A stretch of DNA of 14,345 nucleotides. It comes from an uncultured Christensenella sp. Lineage in GTDB: Bacteria; Bacillota; Clostridia; Christensenellales; Borkfalkiaceae. Location: contig CAJUGI010000004.1 in NCBI GenBank assembly GCA_910586065.1, forward strand, positions 52,899 to 67,243, written 5' to 3'. Of the stretch, positions 1 to 5,988 are shown piece after piece. A program made the position numbers and the translations under genes. The notes under the pieces are model-generated. The model saw only the letters and a program-made list of their open reading frames with translations. It did not search any database and was not told the DNA's origin. Position 1 is the first letter of the stretch, and each line of letters starts with the position of its first letter.

Positions 1-43
1 TTTCTATTGCCTGCGGACAATAGAAAGAGGGGGCGCCCCTCTT
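1..43. repeat. Two overlapping small hairpins
   Basis: An inverted repeat TTTCTATTG / CAATAGAAA (1-9 and 18-26) is followed directly by a second GC-rich one (25-32 and 36-43, GGGG against CCCC, loop GCG). They share bases 25-26, so the two hairpins compete. No T tract follows on the plus strand, so a terminator role is not clear. The gene they belong to lies left of the window. Nothing coding is convincing between 44 and 157. Confidence 0.4.
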
Positions 44-157
44 GGCAAAAATTTACTTTATTAGATTATACCCCGATTTCAGAAAAAAAACCATTGCAAT
101 TTGACCACTGAATATTGCATTTTGTACGCCGATAACATTTTTTGGCAGGATTTTACA

Positions 158-197
158 AAACCCGTCCAGGAGATAACTTATACTCTCGGGCGGGTTT
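158..197 (-). terminator. Probable terminator after the SecB-like gene
   Basis: AAACCCGTCC (158-167) and GGGCGGGTTT (188-197) form a 10-bp stem with one mismatch on the minus transcript (a G-U wobble on the plus one), and the minus transcript continues into a short T run. It lies 15 nt after the SecB-like stop codon. The 20-nt loop is long, so strength is uncertain. Confidence 0.5.
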
Positions 198-212
198 ATT
201 GCAAAATTATTT

Positions 213-659
213 TCAGTTGGGCTGATTGTTTCCGTTTTCGGCGCCGCCGACGACGAACGCGAATTTATCTTCGTCTTCGGGCAACACGGGGCCGGACTTA
301 AACGGCAAATGCAGATTGGGCACGCGCGCCATTGTCGCCACGTTTGCAAACAGTGCGCACAAATGCGGATAAACCGCTTTGCTTCCCTCTATTACGAACT
401 TCCTCAAATCGGAATCGTCCTTTACTTCAGTAACTTCGAACAACCCCGAAAATTCGGATACAAGATTAAACGGCGAAGGATACTCCTCGGAGTTTTTAAT
501 CTGAGCTATAAGAGTTATTTCGTAATGCGTATCATCCAGCTTGGTATATTTGCGGCCAATCTGAGTTGCAATCCGCACCTTGGTGTTGGGTGGAACCTGC
601 ACTCCGGAAGGGCTGAACGAAAATTGATTTATTCTTGTATCGATTAAAACGAATTTCAT
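213..659 (-). CDS. SecB-like preprotein export chaperone
   Basis: This 148-residue protein resembles the SecB family, whose members are tetrameric cytosolic chaperones that hold preproteins unfolded for the Sec translocase. It shows the family layout: an N-terminal beta-rich half containing the typical GVQVPPNTKV turn, then a C-terminal helix with PHLCALFANVATMARVPNLH followed by a Pro-rich tail, like the conserved C-terminal region ending in a Leu/Pro segment. Length matches SecB (about 150). Start ATG 659 has AAAGGAG about 9 nt upstream and a consensus promoter further up. SecB proper is mainly known from diderm bacteria; SecB-like proteins elsewhere can act as generic or toxin-antitoxin-linked chaperones (as with mycobacterial Rv1957). 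No toxin gene lies next to it here. Family assignment is likely; the client is unknown. Confidence 0.72.
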   Translation of the reverse strand: MKFVLIDTRINQFSFSPSGVQVPPNTKVRIATQIGRKYTKLDDTHYEITLIAQIKNSEEYPSPFNLVSEFSGLFEVTEVKDDSDLRKFVIEGSKAVYPHLCALFANVATMARVPNLHLPFKSGPVLPEDEDKFAFVVGGAENGNNQPN

Positions 660-730
660 AATTTTTTATTATCTCCTTTAAGTTAAAATGCGGCGTAATT
701 TTACGGGATTCAGGCACACGCATCTAAGTA

Positions 731-759
731 ATTATACCCGAATTGGAATTAATTGTCAA
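731..759 (-). promoter_or_regulatory. Consensus sigma-A promoter of the SecB-like gene
   Basis: Read on the minus strand: TTGACA (754-759), a 17-bp spacer, then TATAAT (731-736), a perfect match to the housekeeping consensus. Transcription would start near 724, giving a leader of about 65 nt before ATG 659. Confidence 0.85.
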
Positions 760-787
760 TAATCCGCAACATTTTCACATTTTTTTA

Positions 788-816
788 TTGCCCCGCCCGA
801 AGTTTTATATTATAAT
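788..816 (+). promoter_or_regulatory. Promoter of rng
   Basis: TTGCCC (788-793), a 17-bp spacer and TATAAT (811-816). The predicted start near 823 gives a 55-nt leader before the ATG at 878. Confidence 0.7.
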
Positions 817-877
817 GAAAAGGATTTTTTAAATTTTGATTTTTCGGCTGTACGCAAATTGCTTAAAAGGGGGCTGT

Positions 878-2371
878 ATGCCTAAGAAAACGCTGTACTT
901 CGACGGCTATTGCGGTTACGTAACCGCGGTTGTTACCGAAGACGGAAAGATGACCGAATTTAATTTTGAAAAAACCGAAACCGGCAACATCGTCGGCAAC
1001 ATTTACCGCGGCAGGGTGGAAAGCGTTCTGCCCGGAATGCAGGCGGCGTTTGTGAACTGCGGACTGGAACGCAACTGCTATCTTTCCGCGGACGACATTC
1101 TGCCCGACGCGGATAATTATTACGCGGGTACGGACGCGCAGTCCTCTTTCCCCGAACTTAAACCCAACGACGAAATTATGGTGCAGGTAGTGAAGGCGCC
1201 CGTAGGCAAAAAAGGCGCAAAGGTTACCGCCCAGCCAACGTTTGTGGGCAAGTGCCTTATTTATATGCCGAAAACGCCGTTTATAGGCGTTTCGCGCAAG
1301 ATTGCCGATGAAGAACTGAGAAAAAACCTTGCCTTTTCGGCGGACAAATTAAAGGATAAGGACGAGGGCATTGTTCTGCGCACGGCCGCGCCTTATGCAA
1401 AACGGCATCAGCTGGAAACCGAATACCTTTACCTTAAAAACATTTACGCCGACGTAAAGGAAAAATTCAGCCGCGCCAAAGTCGGCGATTTGCTTTACGC
1501 CGAAACGTCCCTGCCCGCGCGCGTGCTCCGCGACACGCTGTCAAGCGACATAAACGGCATAACCGTGGGCAACGCCGAACTTTGCAAAGAGATTGAAAAC
1601 ACCGTCAATCTCTATCCTATGCTTAAAAAACCGCAGGTTACCCTGTTCGATTCCCGACGCGACATGTTTGACGAACTGGGCATTGCCGAACAGATTTTAA
1701 ACATAGCGTCCACCCGCGCCGATTTGGATAACGGTGCGTATCTTGTAATCGAACGCACCGAAGCGCTGACGGTTATAGACGTGAACACAGGAAAATTTAC
1801 GGGTGATTATAATCTGGAACAAACCGTTTACCACACAAATATTTTAGCCGCAAGAGAAATTGCGCGGCAGATGAAGTTGAGGAATATCGGCGGCATAGTT
1901 GTAGTGGATTTTATAGATATGCAAAATTCGGAGCACAAAAAAGCGCTTGTGGAAGAACTGGAACGCGCGCTTAAAACCGACAAGGCAAAGTGCGTGGTTT
2001 CGCCAATGTCGCGGTTCGGGCTGGTAGAGTTTACGCGCAAGCGGATAGGCGGCTCTCCCTTGCACTTAATGACAAAACCGTGCAAATATTGCAGGGAGGG
2101 CGGCTACACACTTTCGCAAGAGTTCATACTTTTCGGACTGCGGGCAAAAATTTTAGGACACGTAGCCGACGGTGCGCGGGCTTTGAGAATAGATATGAAC
2201 CACGAAGTACTGACAAAACTTTCAAACTGGGAAGAATTCCGCAGCGATATTGCCGTAAAAGCCAACGGCACGGAAATTTACGCGGTGCCGCACAGAACCT
2301 ATCACGAAGAACAATACAATATGCGCAGGGACAGTTTTGAACTGCCGGACGACGCCGTTAAATTGTGTTGA
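878..2371 (+). CDS. rng: Ribonuclease G / RNase E family endoribonuclease
   Basis: This single-strand-specific endoribonuclease family processes rRNA precursors and degrades mRNA. The 497-residue product has an N-terminal S1 RNA-binding domain (about 35-125, including NIYRGRVESVLPGMQAAFV), then the RNase H-like and DNase I-like catalytic core. The metal-binding aspartates are visible as D301 in VIDVNTG and D344 in VVDFIDM. The zinc-link is C402-x-x-C405 in KPCKYCREGG. All four sit two residues before their E. coli RNase E counterparts (D303, D346, C404, C407). It lacks the long C-terminal degradosome scaffold, so it is RNase G-like in size. The start is ATG 878, preceded by AAAAGGGGG; an upstream in-frame TTG at 836 has no ribosome site. 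It is monocistronic, with its own promoter. Confidence 0.95.
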   Translation: MPKKTLYFDGYCGYVTAVVTEDGKMTEFNFEKTETGNIVGNIYRGRVESVLPGMQAAFVNCGLERNCYLSADDILPDADNYYAGTDAQSSFPELKPNDEIMVQVVKAPVGKKGAKVTAQPTFVGKCLIYMPKTPFIGVSRKIADEELRKNLAFSADKLKDKDEGIVLRTAAPYAKRHQLETEYLYLKNIYADVKEKFSRAKVGDLLYAETSLPARVLRDTLSSDINGITVGNAELCKEIENTVNLYPMLKKPQVTLFDSRRDMFDELGIAEQILNIASTRADLDNGAYLVIERTEALTVIDVNTGKFTGDYNLEQTVYHTNILAAREIARQMKLRNIGGIVVVDFIDMQNSEHKKALVEELERALKTDKAKCVVSPMSRFGLVEFTRKRIGGSPLHLMTKPCKYCREGGYTLSQEFILFGLRAKILGHVADGARALRIDMNHEVLTKLSNWEEFRSDIAVKANGTEIYAVPHRTYHEEQYNMRRDSFELPDDAVKLC

Positions 2372-2385
2372 AATATTAATAAAAC

Positions 2386-2419
2386 AAGCCGCGGCGCGTT
2401 GAATAACGCGCCGCGGCTT
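2386..2419. terminator. Bidirectional GC-rich hairpin between converging genes
   Basis: A perfect 15-bp stem, AAGCCGCGGCGCGTT (2386-2400) with AACGCGCCGCGGCTT (2405-2419) and loop GAAT. The T-rich side (GTTTTATT) follows it on the minus strand, so it best serves the 64-aa gene, but it also lies 15 nt after rng. Confidence 0.75.
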
Positions 2420-2440
2420 AACCATTCCAGACAAACGGGC

Positions 2441-2635
2441 TTACTTCTCTTTTACCGATATTTCGAATTTTTGTCCGTTGTCGAACTTTATTTCAAGCTT
2501 TTTTTCGTTTGCGGTAAATGTTGCCGTATAATAATCCTTTAACAGCACCTTTAAATCCAACAGCATACTCTTTTCATCCACCCTCACTTCAAGGTTTTCC
2601 AATTCCTTTGCAAACAAATGCCCGCTCTTTTTCAT
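2441..2635 (-). CDS. 64-aa protein of unknown function under XRE-type operator
   Basis: I do not recognise a family. The 64-residue product starts MKKSGHLFAKEL; it is charged (many Lys, Glu and Asp) and predicted to be mainly beta with one helix, with no membrane segment or signal peptide, so probably cytosolic. ATG 2635 is chosen because AAGGAGAG lies 5-6 nt upstream; longer in-frame starts up to 2692 would run through the ribosome site and the promoter. A near-consensus promoter (TTGACT-17-TATAAT) drives it, with a perfect palindrome filling the -35/-10 spacer. It is divergent from the XRE regulator at 2725, which suggests it is that repressor's target and could be a small effector or partner. 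Function is unassigned. Confidence 0.7.
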   Translation of the reverse strand: MKKSGHLFAKELENLEVRVDEKSMLLDLKVLLKDYYTATFTANEKKLEIKFDNGQKFEISVKEK

Positions 2636-2663
2636 TTTTACTCTCCTTAATTTACTTTGCATT

Positions 2664-2692
2664 ATTATATTCTCAAAAGTTGAGAAAGTCAA
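2664..2692 (-). promoter_or_regulatory. Promoter with palindromic operator O1 in its spacer
   Basis: On the minus strand: TTGACT (2687-2692), exactly 17 bp, then TATAAT (2664-2669). The entire spacer (2670-2686, TTCTCAAAAGTTGAGAA on the plus strand) is a perfect inverted repeat with 7-bp arms and a 3-bp centre. A dimeric HTH protein bound there would block RNA polymerase. Confidence 0.8.
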
Positions 2693-2698
2693 GCAAAT

Positions 2699-2715
2699 TT
2701 CTCAGTTTTTGATAT
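2699..2715 (+). promoter_or_regulatory. Candidate second operator O2 before the XRE gene
   Basis: TTCTCAGTTTTTGATAT matches 13 of 17 positions of O1 (read on the minus strand) and lies about 10 bp before the XRE start codon, where its -10 region should be. This suggests autoregulation. The right arm is imperfect. Confidence 0.5.
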
Positions 2716-2724
2716 CGTAGATAT

Positions 2725-2946
2725 ATGCAAAGGAACTCGCTCGGTGAAAATTTAAAACAGTTAAGGATTGCGGAAGATATAGGGCAAACAAAACTTGCCG
2801 AGGCGTTAAACATTTCCGTGAAAACAATTTCACACTGGGAAACAAATTATACAGAACCGTCTATTGCGCAATTAATTCAGTTAGCCGATTTTTTTGATAT
2901 TACGTTAGACGAACTGGTTGGCAGAACAGAGCGCAACTCACATTAA
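2725..2946 (+). CDS. XRE-family (Cro/CI-type) transcriptional regulator
   Basis: A 73-residue single-domain DNA-binding protein. The HTH_3 fold covers about residues 5-65: LGENLKQLRIAEDIGQTKLAEALNIS forms helices 1-3, VKTISHWETNYTEPSIAQLI the recognition region, and LADFFDITLDELVG the usual closing motif. No sensor or oligomerisation domain is present. It is divergent from the 64-aa gene, and two palindromic sites lie in the short region between them, so it probably represses that gene and itself. No Shine-Dalgarno sequence precedes ATG 2725 (upstream bases are GATATCGTAGATAT), so the transcript may be leaderless. A strong hairpin follows the stop. Confidence 0.9.
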   Translation: MQRNSLGENLKQLRIAEDIGQTKLAEALNISVKTISHWETNYTEPSIAQLIQLADFFDITLDELVGRTERNSH

Positions 2947-2957
2947 AAAAACATACA

Positions 2958-2995
2958 GCCGCCCGCGCTTAAATAGCGCGGGCGGCAACTTTTTA
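2958..2995. terminator. Terminator after the XRE gene
   Basis: A 12-bp GC stem, GCCGCCCGCGCT (2958-2969) with AGCGCGGGCGGC (2975-2986) and loop TAAAT, followed by AACTTTTT on the plus strand. The minus side is also T-rich further out, so it may serve the converging GNAT gene too. Confidence 0.85.
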
Positions 2996-3007
2996 GTTGT
3001 TAATCCC

Positions 3008-3496
3008 TTACTTCTTGCATTCGCAGTTGTTTAAGTCCGTCTTTTCATAAACAAAACTGTCCAGTTCGGCGCAGTACTCTTCGGTCTTTTTATAGCCGCA
3101 AGCCTTAAAAAAGCTTTCCGCCGCCAGATTCGGCAGGCAGTACGCGCGCGGAACGCCGCTTTCCTTCAGCTTCATTTCGGCGGTATACAGCAAAAACTTG
3201 CCCGCGCCCTTGCCACGGTATGCGCGCGCGATATAAATTTCACGCACGTCGCCCCAGCCCTCTTTAAAGTTCCAGTCGTTAGCGCTTTCGTCCTTTTGAT
3301 AAATTACAAACCCCGCCGCCTCGCCGTCCGAACGCAGAATATCTATTTTCAAAAGTCCGGACAAAAGGTCGGGAATTATATATTCTTCCACAAGGTGGCG
3401 GCAGTCCTCGTCGCACCCAAGCTCCTTATAATACATTTCGAACATTTCCGCAAACTTATCCTTTAAATCGTCCCTTAAAGGCGAAACCTGCAACAT
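3008..3496 (-). CDS. GNAT-family N-acetyltransferase
   Basis: The 162-residue protein has the GNAT fold, which moves an acetyl group from acetyl-CoA to an amine. The acetyl-CoA loop is seen in motif A as YRGKGAGK (93-100) after the beta-4 strand DVREIYIA, followed by helix KFLLYTAEMKLKESG. Motif B is visible as NLAAESFFKACGYKKTEEY. It ends in NNCECKK. The substrate cannot be told. ATG 3496 is preceded at about 9 nt by GGGGGT, a usable but not ideal ribosome site. It lies just after the rplU-rpmA operon, separated by a terminator, so it should have its own promoter, which is not obvious. Confidence 0.88.
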   Translation of the reverse strand: MLQVSPLRDDLKDKFAEMFEMYYKELGCDEDCRHLVEEYIIPDLLSGLLKIDILRSDGEAAGFVIYQKDESANDWNFKEGWGDVREIYIARAYRGKGAGKFLLYTAEMKLKESGVPRAYCLPNLAAESFFKACGYKKTEEYCAELDSFVYEKTDLNNCECKK

Positions 3497-3526
3497 AACC
3501 GTTTACCCCCAAAAATTTAATTACTT

Positions 3527-3557
3527 ATGAAAAAAACGAGGGGCAACACCCTCGTTT
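3527..3557 (-). terminator. Terminator of the rplU-rpmA operon
   Basis: AAACGAGGG (3534-3542) pairs with CCCTCGTTT (3549-3557). On the minus strand the stem is followed by a run of T residues, the canonical Rho-independent form, about 10 nt after the rpmA stop. Confidence 0.88.
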
Positions 3558-3567
3558 AATTACTTTT

Positions 3568-3846
3568 TTATTCTGCGGCGGGTACTACGGAAACCTGCTT
3601 GCCGTCTCTGCCCACTCTTTCGAATCTTACGGTGCCGTCAACGAGCGCAAACAGAGTGTCGTCCTTGCCCATGCCTACGTTGTTGCCTGCCTTGAACTTG
3701 GAACCGCGCTGTCTTACGAGAATGTTTCCCGCAAGCACAAACTGTCCGTCCGCGCGCTTAACGCCCAGCATTTTGGGATTGCTGTCTCTGCCGTTGTGCG
3801 AAGAACCGGTACCTTTTTTATGAGCGAATAAACGAATAAATAACAT
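3568..3846 (-). CDS. rpmA: 50S ribosomal protein L27
   Basis: L27 is a large-subunit protein whose N-terminus reaches the peptidyl-transferase centre. The 92-residue sequence shows AHKKGTGSSHNGRDS at the mature N-terminus, then LGVKRADGQFV and RQRGSKFKAGNNVGMGKDDTLFAL, all diagnostic. Before the mature Ala8 is the extension MLFIRLF, equivalent to the Bacillota L27 extension that the cysteine protease Prp removes (usually after FF). Here it is short and ends LF. In most Bacillota prp lies between rplU and rpmA, but here only 14 nt separate the two genes. AGGAGG lies about 7-8 nt before ATG 3846. It is co-transcribed with rplU. Confidence 0.97.
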   Translation of the reverse strand: MLFIRLFAHKKGTGSSHNGRDSNPKMLGVKRADGQFVLAGNILVRQRGSKFKAGNNVGMGKDDTLFALVDGTVRFERVGRDGKQVSVVPAAE

Positions 3847-3860
3847 ATTATTCCTCCTCC

Positions 3861-4262
3861 TTACTCCGCCTTAGCCGCGGGCGCAGCCGCTTCCTTTGCG
3901 GGTTTCTTCGCGGCGGGCTTTTTGGGCGCCGCTTTGGTTGCTGTTTTTTTAGCTTCAACCGCGCCGATAGCGGTTACTTTAACGAGCGAATAGGGCTGTC
4001 TGTGACCCTGCTTTTTCCTCTCGTTCTTTTTGGCTTTGTACTTAAAGACGATAATCTTTTTGTCCTTGCCGTGGGAAAGAACCTCGCAGGTTACCTTAAC
4101 GTTCTCTACCTCCGCACCCGTCTGAATGCCTTTTTCGTCCGCGGTTATAATCACGGGGAATTCAACGGTGCTCCCTGCTTCGGCGTTGAGTTTTTCAAGT
4201 TTAACCGTTTCGCCTACGGCAGCCTTATACTGCTTGTTTCCGTTTGCAAAAATTGCGTACAA
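3861..4262 (-). CDS. rplU: 50S ribosomal protein L21 with lysine/alanine-rich tail
   Basis: L21 binds 23S rRNA in the large subunit. The first 100 residues are the family core: YAIFANGNKQYK at the start, EFPVIITADEKG in the middle, and VFKYKAKKNERKKQGHRQPYS, the signature near the end. About 30 further residues rich in Lys, Ala and Pro form a disordered basic tail beyond the usual length of about 103. The start is TTG: an in-frame TAA lies three codons upstream, and GAGGAGGT sits 9 nt before the TTG, with no ATG or GTG available. It is first in the operon with rpmA and is preceded by a promoter and a structured leader of about 95 nt that probably mediates feedback control. Confidence 0.96.
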   Translation of the reverse strand: MYAIFANGNKQYKAAVGETVKLEKLNAEAGSTVEFPVIITADEKGIQTGAEVENVKVTCEVLSHGKDKKIIVFKYKAKKNERKKQGHRQPYSLVKVTAIGAVEAKKTATKAAPKKPAAKKPAKEAAAPAAKAE

Positions 4263-4358
4263 TGTTTTTTACCTCCTCAAACCAGTCTCGCCGGACACAA
4301 AATCCAAAGGATTAGGCGGCGCAAAGCGCACTTAAAAAAGCCCGTCCCGAGCGGCTCA
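4263..4358 (-). ncRNA. Candidate L21 leader (cis-regulatory RNA)
   Basis: The 5' untranslated stretch before rplU can fold. Near its 5' end GAGCC...GGGCT is followed by TTTTTT (around 4330-4350), a weak attenuator-like hairpin. Further on, CGCCG...CGGCG encloses AATCC-TTT-GGATT, just before the ribosome site. Bacillota rplU operons are known to carry an L21-responsive leader (Rfam family L21_leader). Assignment here rests on position and folding by eye, not a covariance match. Confidence 0.5.
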
Positions 4359-4364
4359 TGCATA

Positions 4365-4393
4365 AATTTAACACAAATTAAACCTGTTGTCAA
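4365..4393 (-). promoter_or_regulatory. Promoter of rplU-rpmA
   Basis: On the minus strand TTGACA (4388-4393) is followed after 17 bp by TAAATT (4365-4370). The -35 is perfect; the -10 matches 4 of 6. The predicted start near 4358 defines the rplU leader. Confidence 0.65.
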
Positions 4394-4466
4394 TCATTTT
4401 AGTAACTTTAAGCATATTTTTTAAACTTGCACGCAAACTGTTAATAACGACAAAAAAGGAGCCATT

Positions 4467-4907
4467 ATGGGAGAATTAAAATCAGACAGCGAAATTTTAG
4501 CGGAAATTTACCGCAACGCACAGCTTGGGGTTGTAAGCATAACCGACATCCTGCCCGAAGTTGACGACGAACGCATAAAAGAAGAACTTTTGCGCGAACA
4601 CGAAGAATACGAAAGAATTTGCAGCGAGGCGGCTACGCTTGCAACAAAGTTCGGTTTGGAGCTTAAAGAACCCAATCCTATGAAAAAGGCTATGATGTGG
4701 AGCGCCATAAAAATGGGAACGGCAAGCGACAACTCGGCGCAGAACGTTGCGCAGATGATGATAAAGGGCACGGTTACGGGGCTTACGTCGCTTAAAACCT
4801 CTCTCACCGACGGTGAAAAGATTATGGACCCCGAAGTAAAAAAACTGCTCACCGACCTTATCGCAATCGAAGAAGATTTCGAAAAGAAACTCAAAGCATT
4901 TCTTTAA
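4467..4907 (+). CDS. Helical ferritin-like protein, function unknown
   Basis: The 146-residue product is almost entirely helical with repeated acidic helices. SDSEILAEIYRNAQLGVVSITDILP and RIKEELLREHEEYERICSEAATLA would form one antiparallel pair. A Met-rich central segment (MKKAMMWSAIKMGTASDN) leads to MMIKGTVTGLTSLKTSL, and LLTDLIAIEEDFEKKLKAFL forms the last helix. Glu/His spacing (EEL..EHEEY; IEEDFEKK) recalls ferritin-like or DUF2383-type four-helix bundles, but I cannot confirm metal ligands. There is no signal peptide. AAAAAGGAG precedes ATG 4467 closely. It is divergent from rplU, monocistronic, and closed by a strong terminator. A plain helical-bundle hypothetical is the safe call. 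Confidence 0.75.
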   Translation: MGELKSDSEILAEIYRNAQLGVVSITDILPEVDDERIKEELLREHEEYERICSEAATLATKFGLELKEPNPMKKAMMWSAIKMGTASDNSAQNVAQMMIKGTVTGLTSLKTSLTDGEKIMDPEVKKLLTDLIAIEEDFEKKLKAFL

Positions 4908-4943
4908 TTTGCGGAATTTTAAATAATTTACTTGGTTTTTTAA

Positions 4944-4971
4944 TCCCCCCGCTTGCGGGGGGAGTTTTTTT
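4944..4971 (+). terminator. Strong terminator that also houses the next gene's -35
   Basis: TCCCCCCGC (4944-4952) pairs with GCGGGGGGA (4955-4963), a 9-bp stem with a TT loop, followed by AG and seven Ts. The loop and right arm also supply the TTGCGG hexamer (4953-4958) of the following promoter. Confidence 0.9.
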
Positions 4972-4981
4972 GCGGTATAAT
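4953..4981 (+). promoter_or_regulatory. Promoter of the AraC-type gene, leaderless spacing
   Basis: TTGCGG (4953-4958), 17 bp, TATAAT (4976-4981). The -10 ends six bases before ATG 4988, so transcription should begin at or next to the start codon. Confidence 0.7.
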
Positions 4982-4987
4982 ACGGAT

Positions 4988-5746
4988 ATGAACGACGTTA
5001 TTTTTGTCGAAGAAGCGGTTTCGCACTACGCAACGGAAGCCGGACGCTATCTTGAAATTATAGTACCGGTGTCCGCCGACGGAAAAGAAAGCGGCCCCGC
5101 CGGAAAAATAAAATACGGAAACACTGAAATTACCTTCGGTAGCGATGAAATTTTGATTGTTCCACCGCGGACCGAGCGCGAACTTTACATAAACGACAAA
5201 AACGCGCTGCGGCTTTTAATAGATAATTCGCTTTTGCCGGCAACCGGAATTACAACAGTTTTCGACCTGCCGCAAAAAAATATACGCACCGCTGCGGAAC
5301 AAGCTTTGTTTTTTTTCCGCACCGGCTATAAAAAACGCGGAGCCGTACTTTCGGCGTTGGGTGCGCTTATTATCAGTCTTGTAACGCTTAACGCGGGCGA
5401 ACGCGAGAGAATTTCACCCGTGACCGAGAAAATACGCGCGGATATCGAAAAGCATATCTCGGACAGCGCGTTTTCGCTGGACGCTTATTTAAACGGCTTG
5501 CCGCTGAGTTACGATTACGTGCGCAGACTTTTTAAAAAGGATACGGGGCTTACTCCGCACGACTATTTAAAGAACGTGCGGCTTGAACGCGCGGCGCAGA
5601 TTTTAAGAAGCGGACAGACAAACCGCTACTCCTTTTATACCGTTGCGCAAATCGCGGATTTGTGCGGATATTCCGATTCGATGTACTTTTCCAAAGCGTT
5701 CAAAAAGCACTTCGGCGTAGCCCCCTCCGACTACGGAAAAAAATAA
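4988..5746 (+). CDS. AraC-family transcriptional regulator
   Basis: The 252-residue protein ends in a double-HTH AraC/XylS DNA-binding domain (about 155-250). The first HTH is FSLDAYLNGLPLSYDYVRRLFKK with DTGLTPHDYLKNVRLERA, and the second is VAQIADLCGYSDSMYFSKAF followed by KKHFGVAPSDY, the family signature. The N-terminal half looks like a small cupin-type ligand domain (SADGKESGPAGKIKYGNTEI, VPPRTERELYI), followed by a hydrophobic helix (AVLSALGALIISLVTL) that could dimerise. The ligand and targets are unknown; no target gene is adjacent. ATG 4988 is preferred over TTG 4970 because the -10 TATAAT lies between them, and neither has a Shine-Dalgarno sequence. The mRNA is therefore probably leaderless. 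Confidence 0.92.
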   Translation: MNDVIFVEEAVSHYATEAGRYLEIIVPVSADGKESGPAGKIKYGNTEITFGSDEILIVPPRTERELYINDKNALRLLIDNSLLPATGITTVFDLPQKNIRTAAEQALFFFRTGYKKRGAVLSALGALIISLVTLNAGERERISPVTEKIRADIEKHISDSAFSLDAYLNGLPLSYDYVRRLFKKDTGLTPHDYLKNVRLERAAQILRSGQTNRYSFYTVAQIADLCGYSDSMYFSKAFKKHFGVAPSDYGKK

Positions 5747-5800
5747 AGAAGATTCTTCACTACGTTCAGAATGACAAAAGGGGATTGTTCAAAATAACAG
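5747..5800. repeat. Candidate dispersed intergenic repeat
   Basis: Directly after the AraC stop comes GATTCTTCACTACGTTCAGA followed by ATGACA, with ATTCT and AGAAT forming a small hairpin. This resembles a sequence motif found between genes in many unrelated bacterial genomes. Only one copy is in this window, so its repeat nature rests on recognition, not internal evidence. Confidence 0.35.
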
Positions 5801-5803
5801 AGT

Positions 5804-5838
5804 AAGCGGCGCGGGCTTTTTAGCCCGCGCCGCTTCTT
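5804..5838. terminator. GC-rich hairpin after the AraC-type gene
   Basis: AAGCGGCGCGGGCT (5804-5817) pairs perfectly with AGCCCGCGCCGCTT (5822-5835) across a TTTT loop, followed by CTTTG. The T tract is short, but the 14-bp stem is very stable. It lies about 57 nt after the stop codon. Confidence 0.7.
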
Positions 5839-5855
5839 TGCGTTTGAAGCAATAA

Positions 5856-5948
5856 TTTACACAGTCGCCCCATTGTTAATAGTGACTATTCAAAAACTTT
5901 TATTCAAATCGTGTAAAAACAAGTATTATTATTTAAGGCATGTATAAT
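5856..5948 (+). promoter_or_regulatory. Promoter/operator region of the DUF6809-like gene
   Basis: TATAAT at 5943-5948 is the likely -10; no good -35 is seen 17 bp upstream. Further up are an inverted pair TTTACAC (5856-5862) / GTGTAAA (5911-5917) and a compact palindrome AATAGTGACTATT (5878-5890). These may bind a regulator; none is identified. Confidence 0.4.
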
Positions 5949-5988
5949 TATATTGTAAATCATTTTGCGAAAGTCAAGGAGGAACGAT

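Noticed and set aside
95..119. Short inverted repeat TGCAAT / ATTGCA
   Set aside because: Only six bases per arm in an AT-rich stretch with no linked gene; expected by chance.
101..647. Plus-strand frames opposite the SecB-like gene
   Set aside because: Antisense to a gene with a clear promoter, ribosome site and family resemblance.
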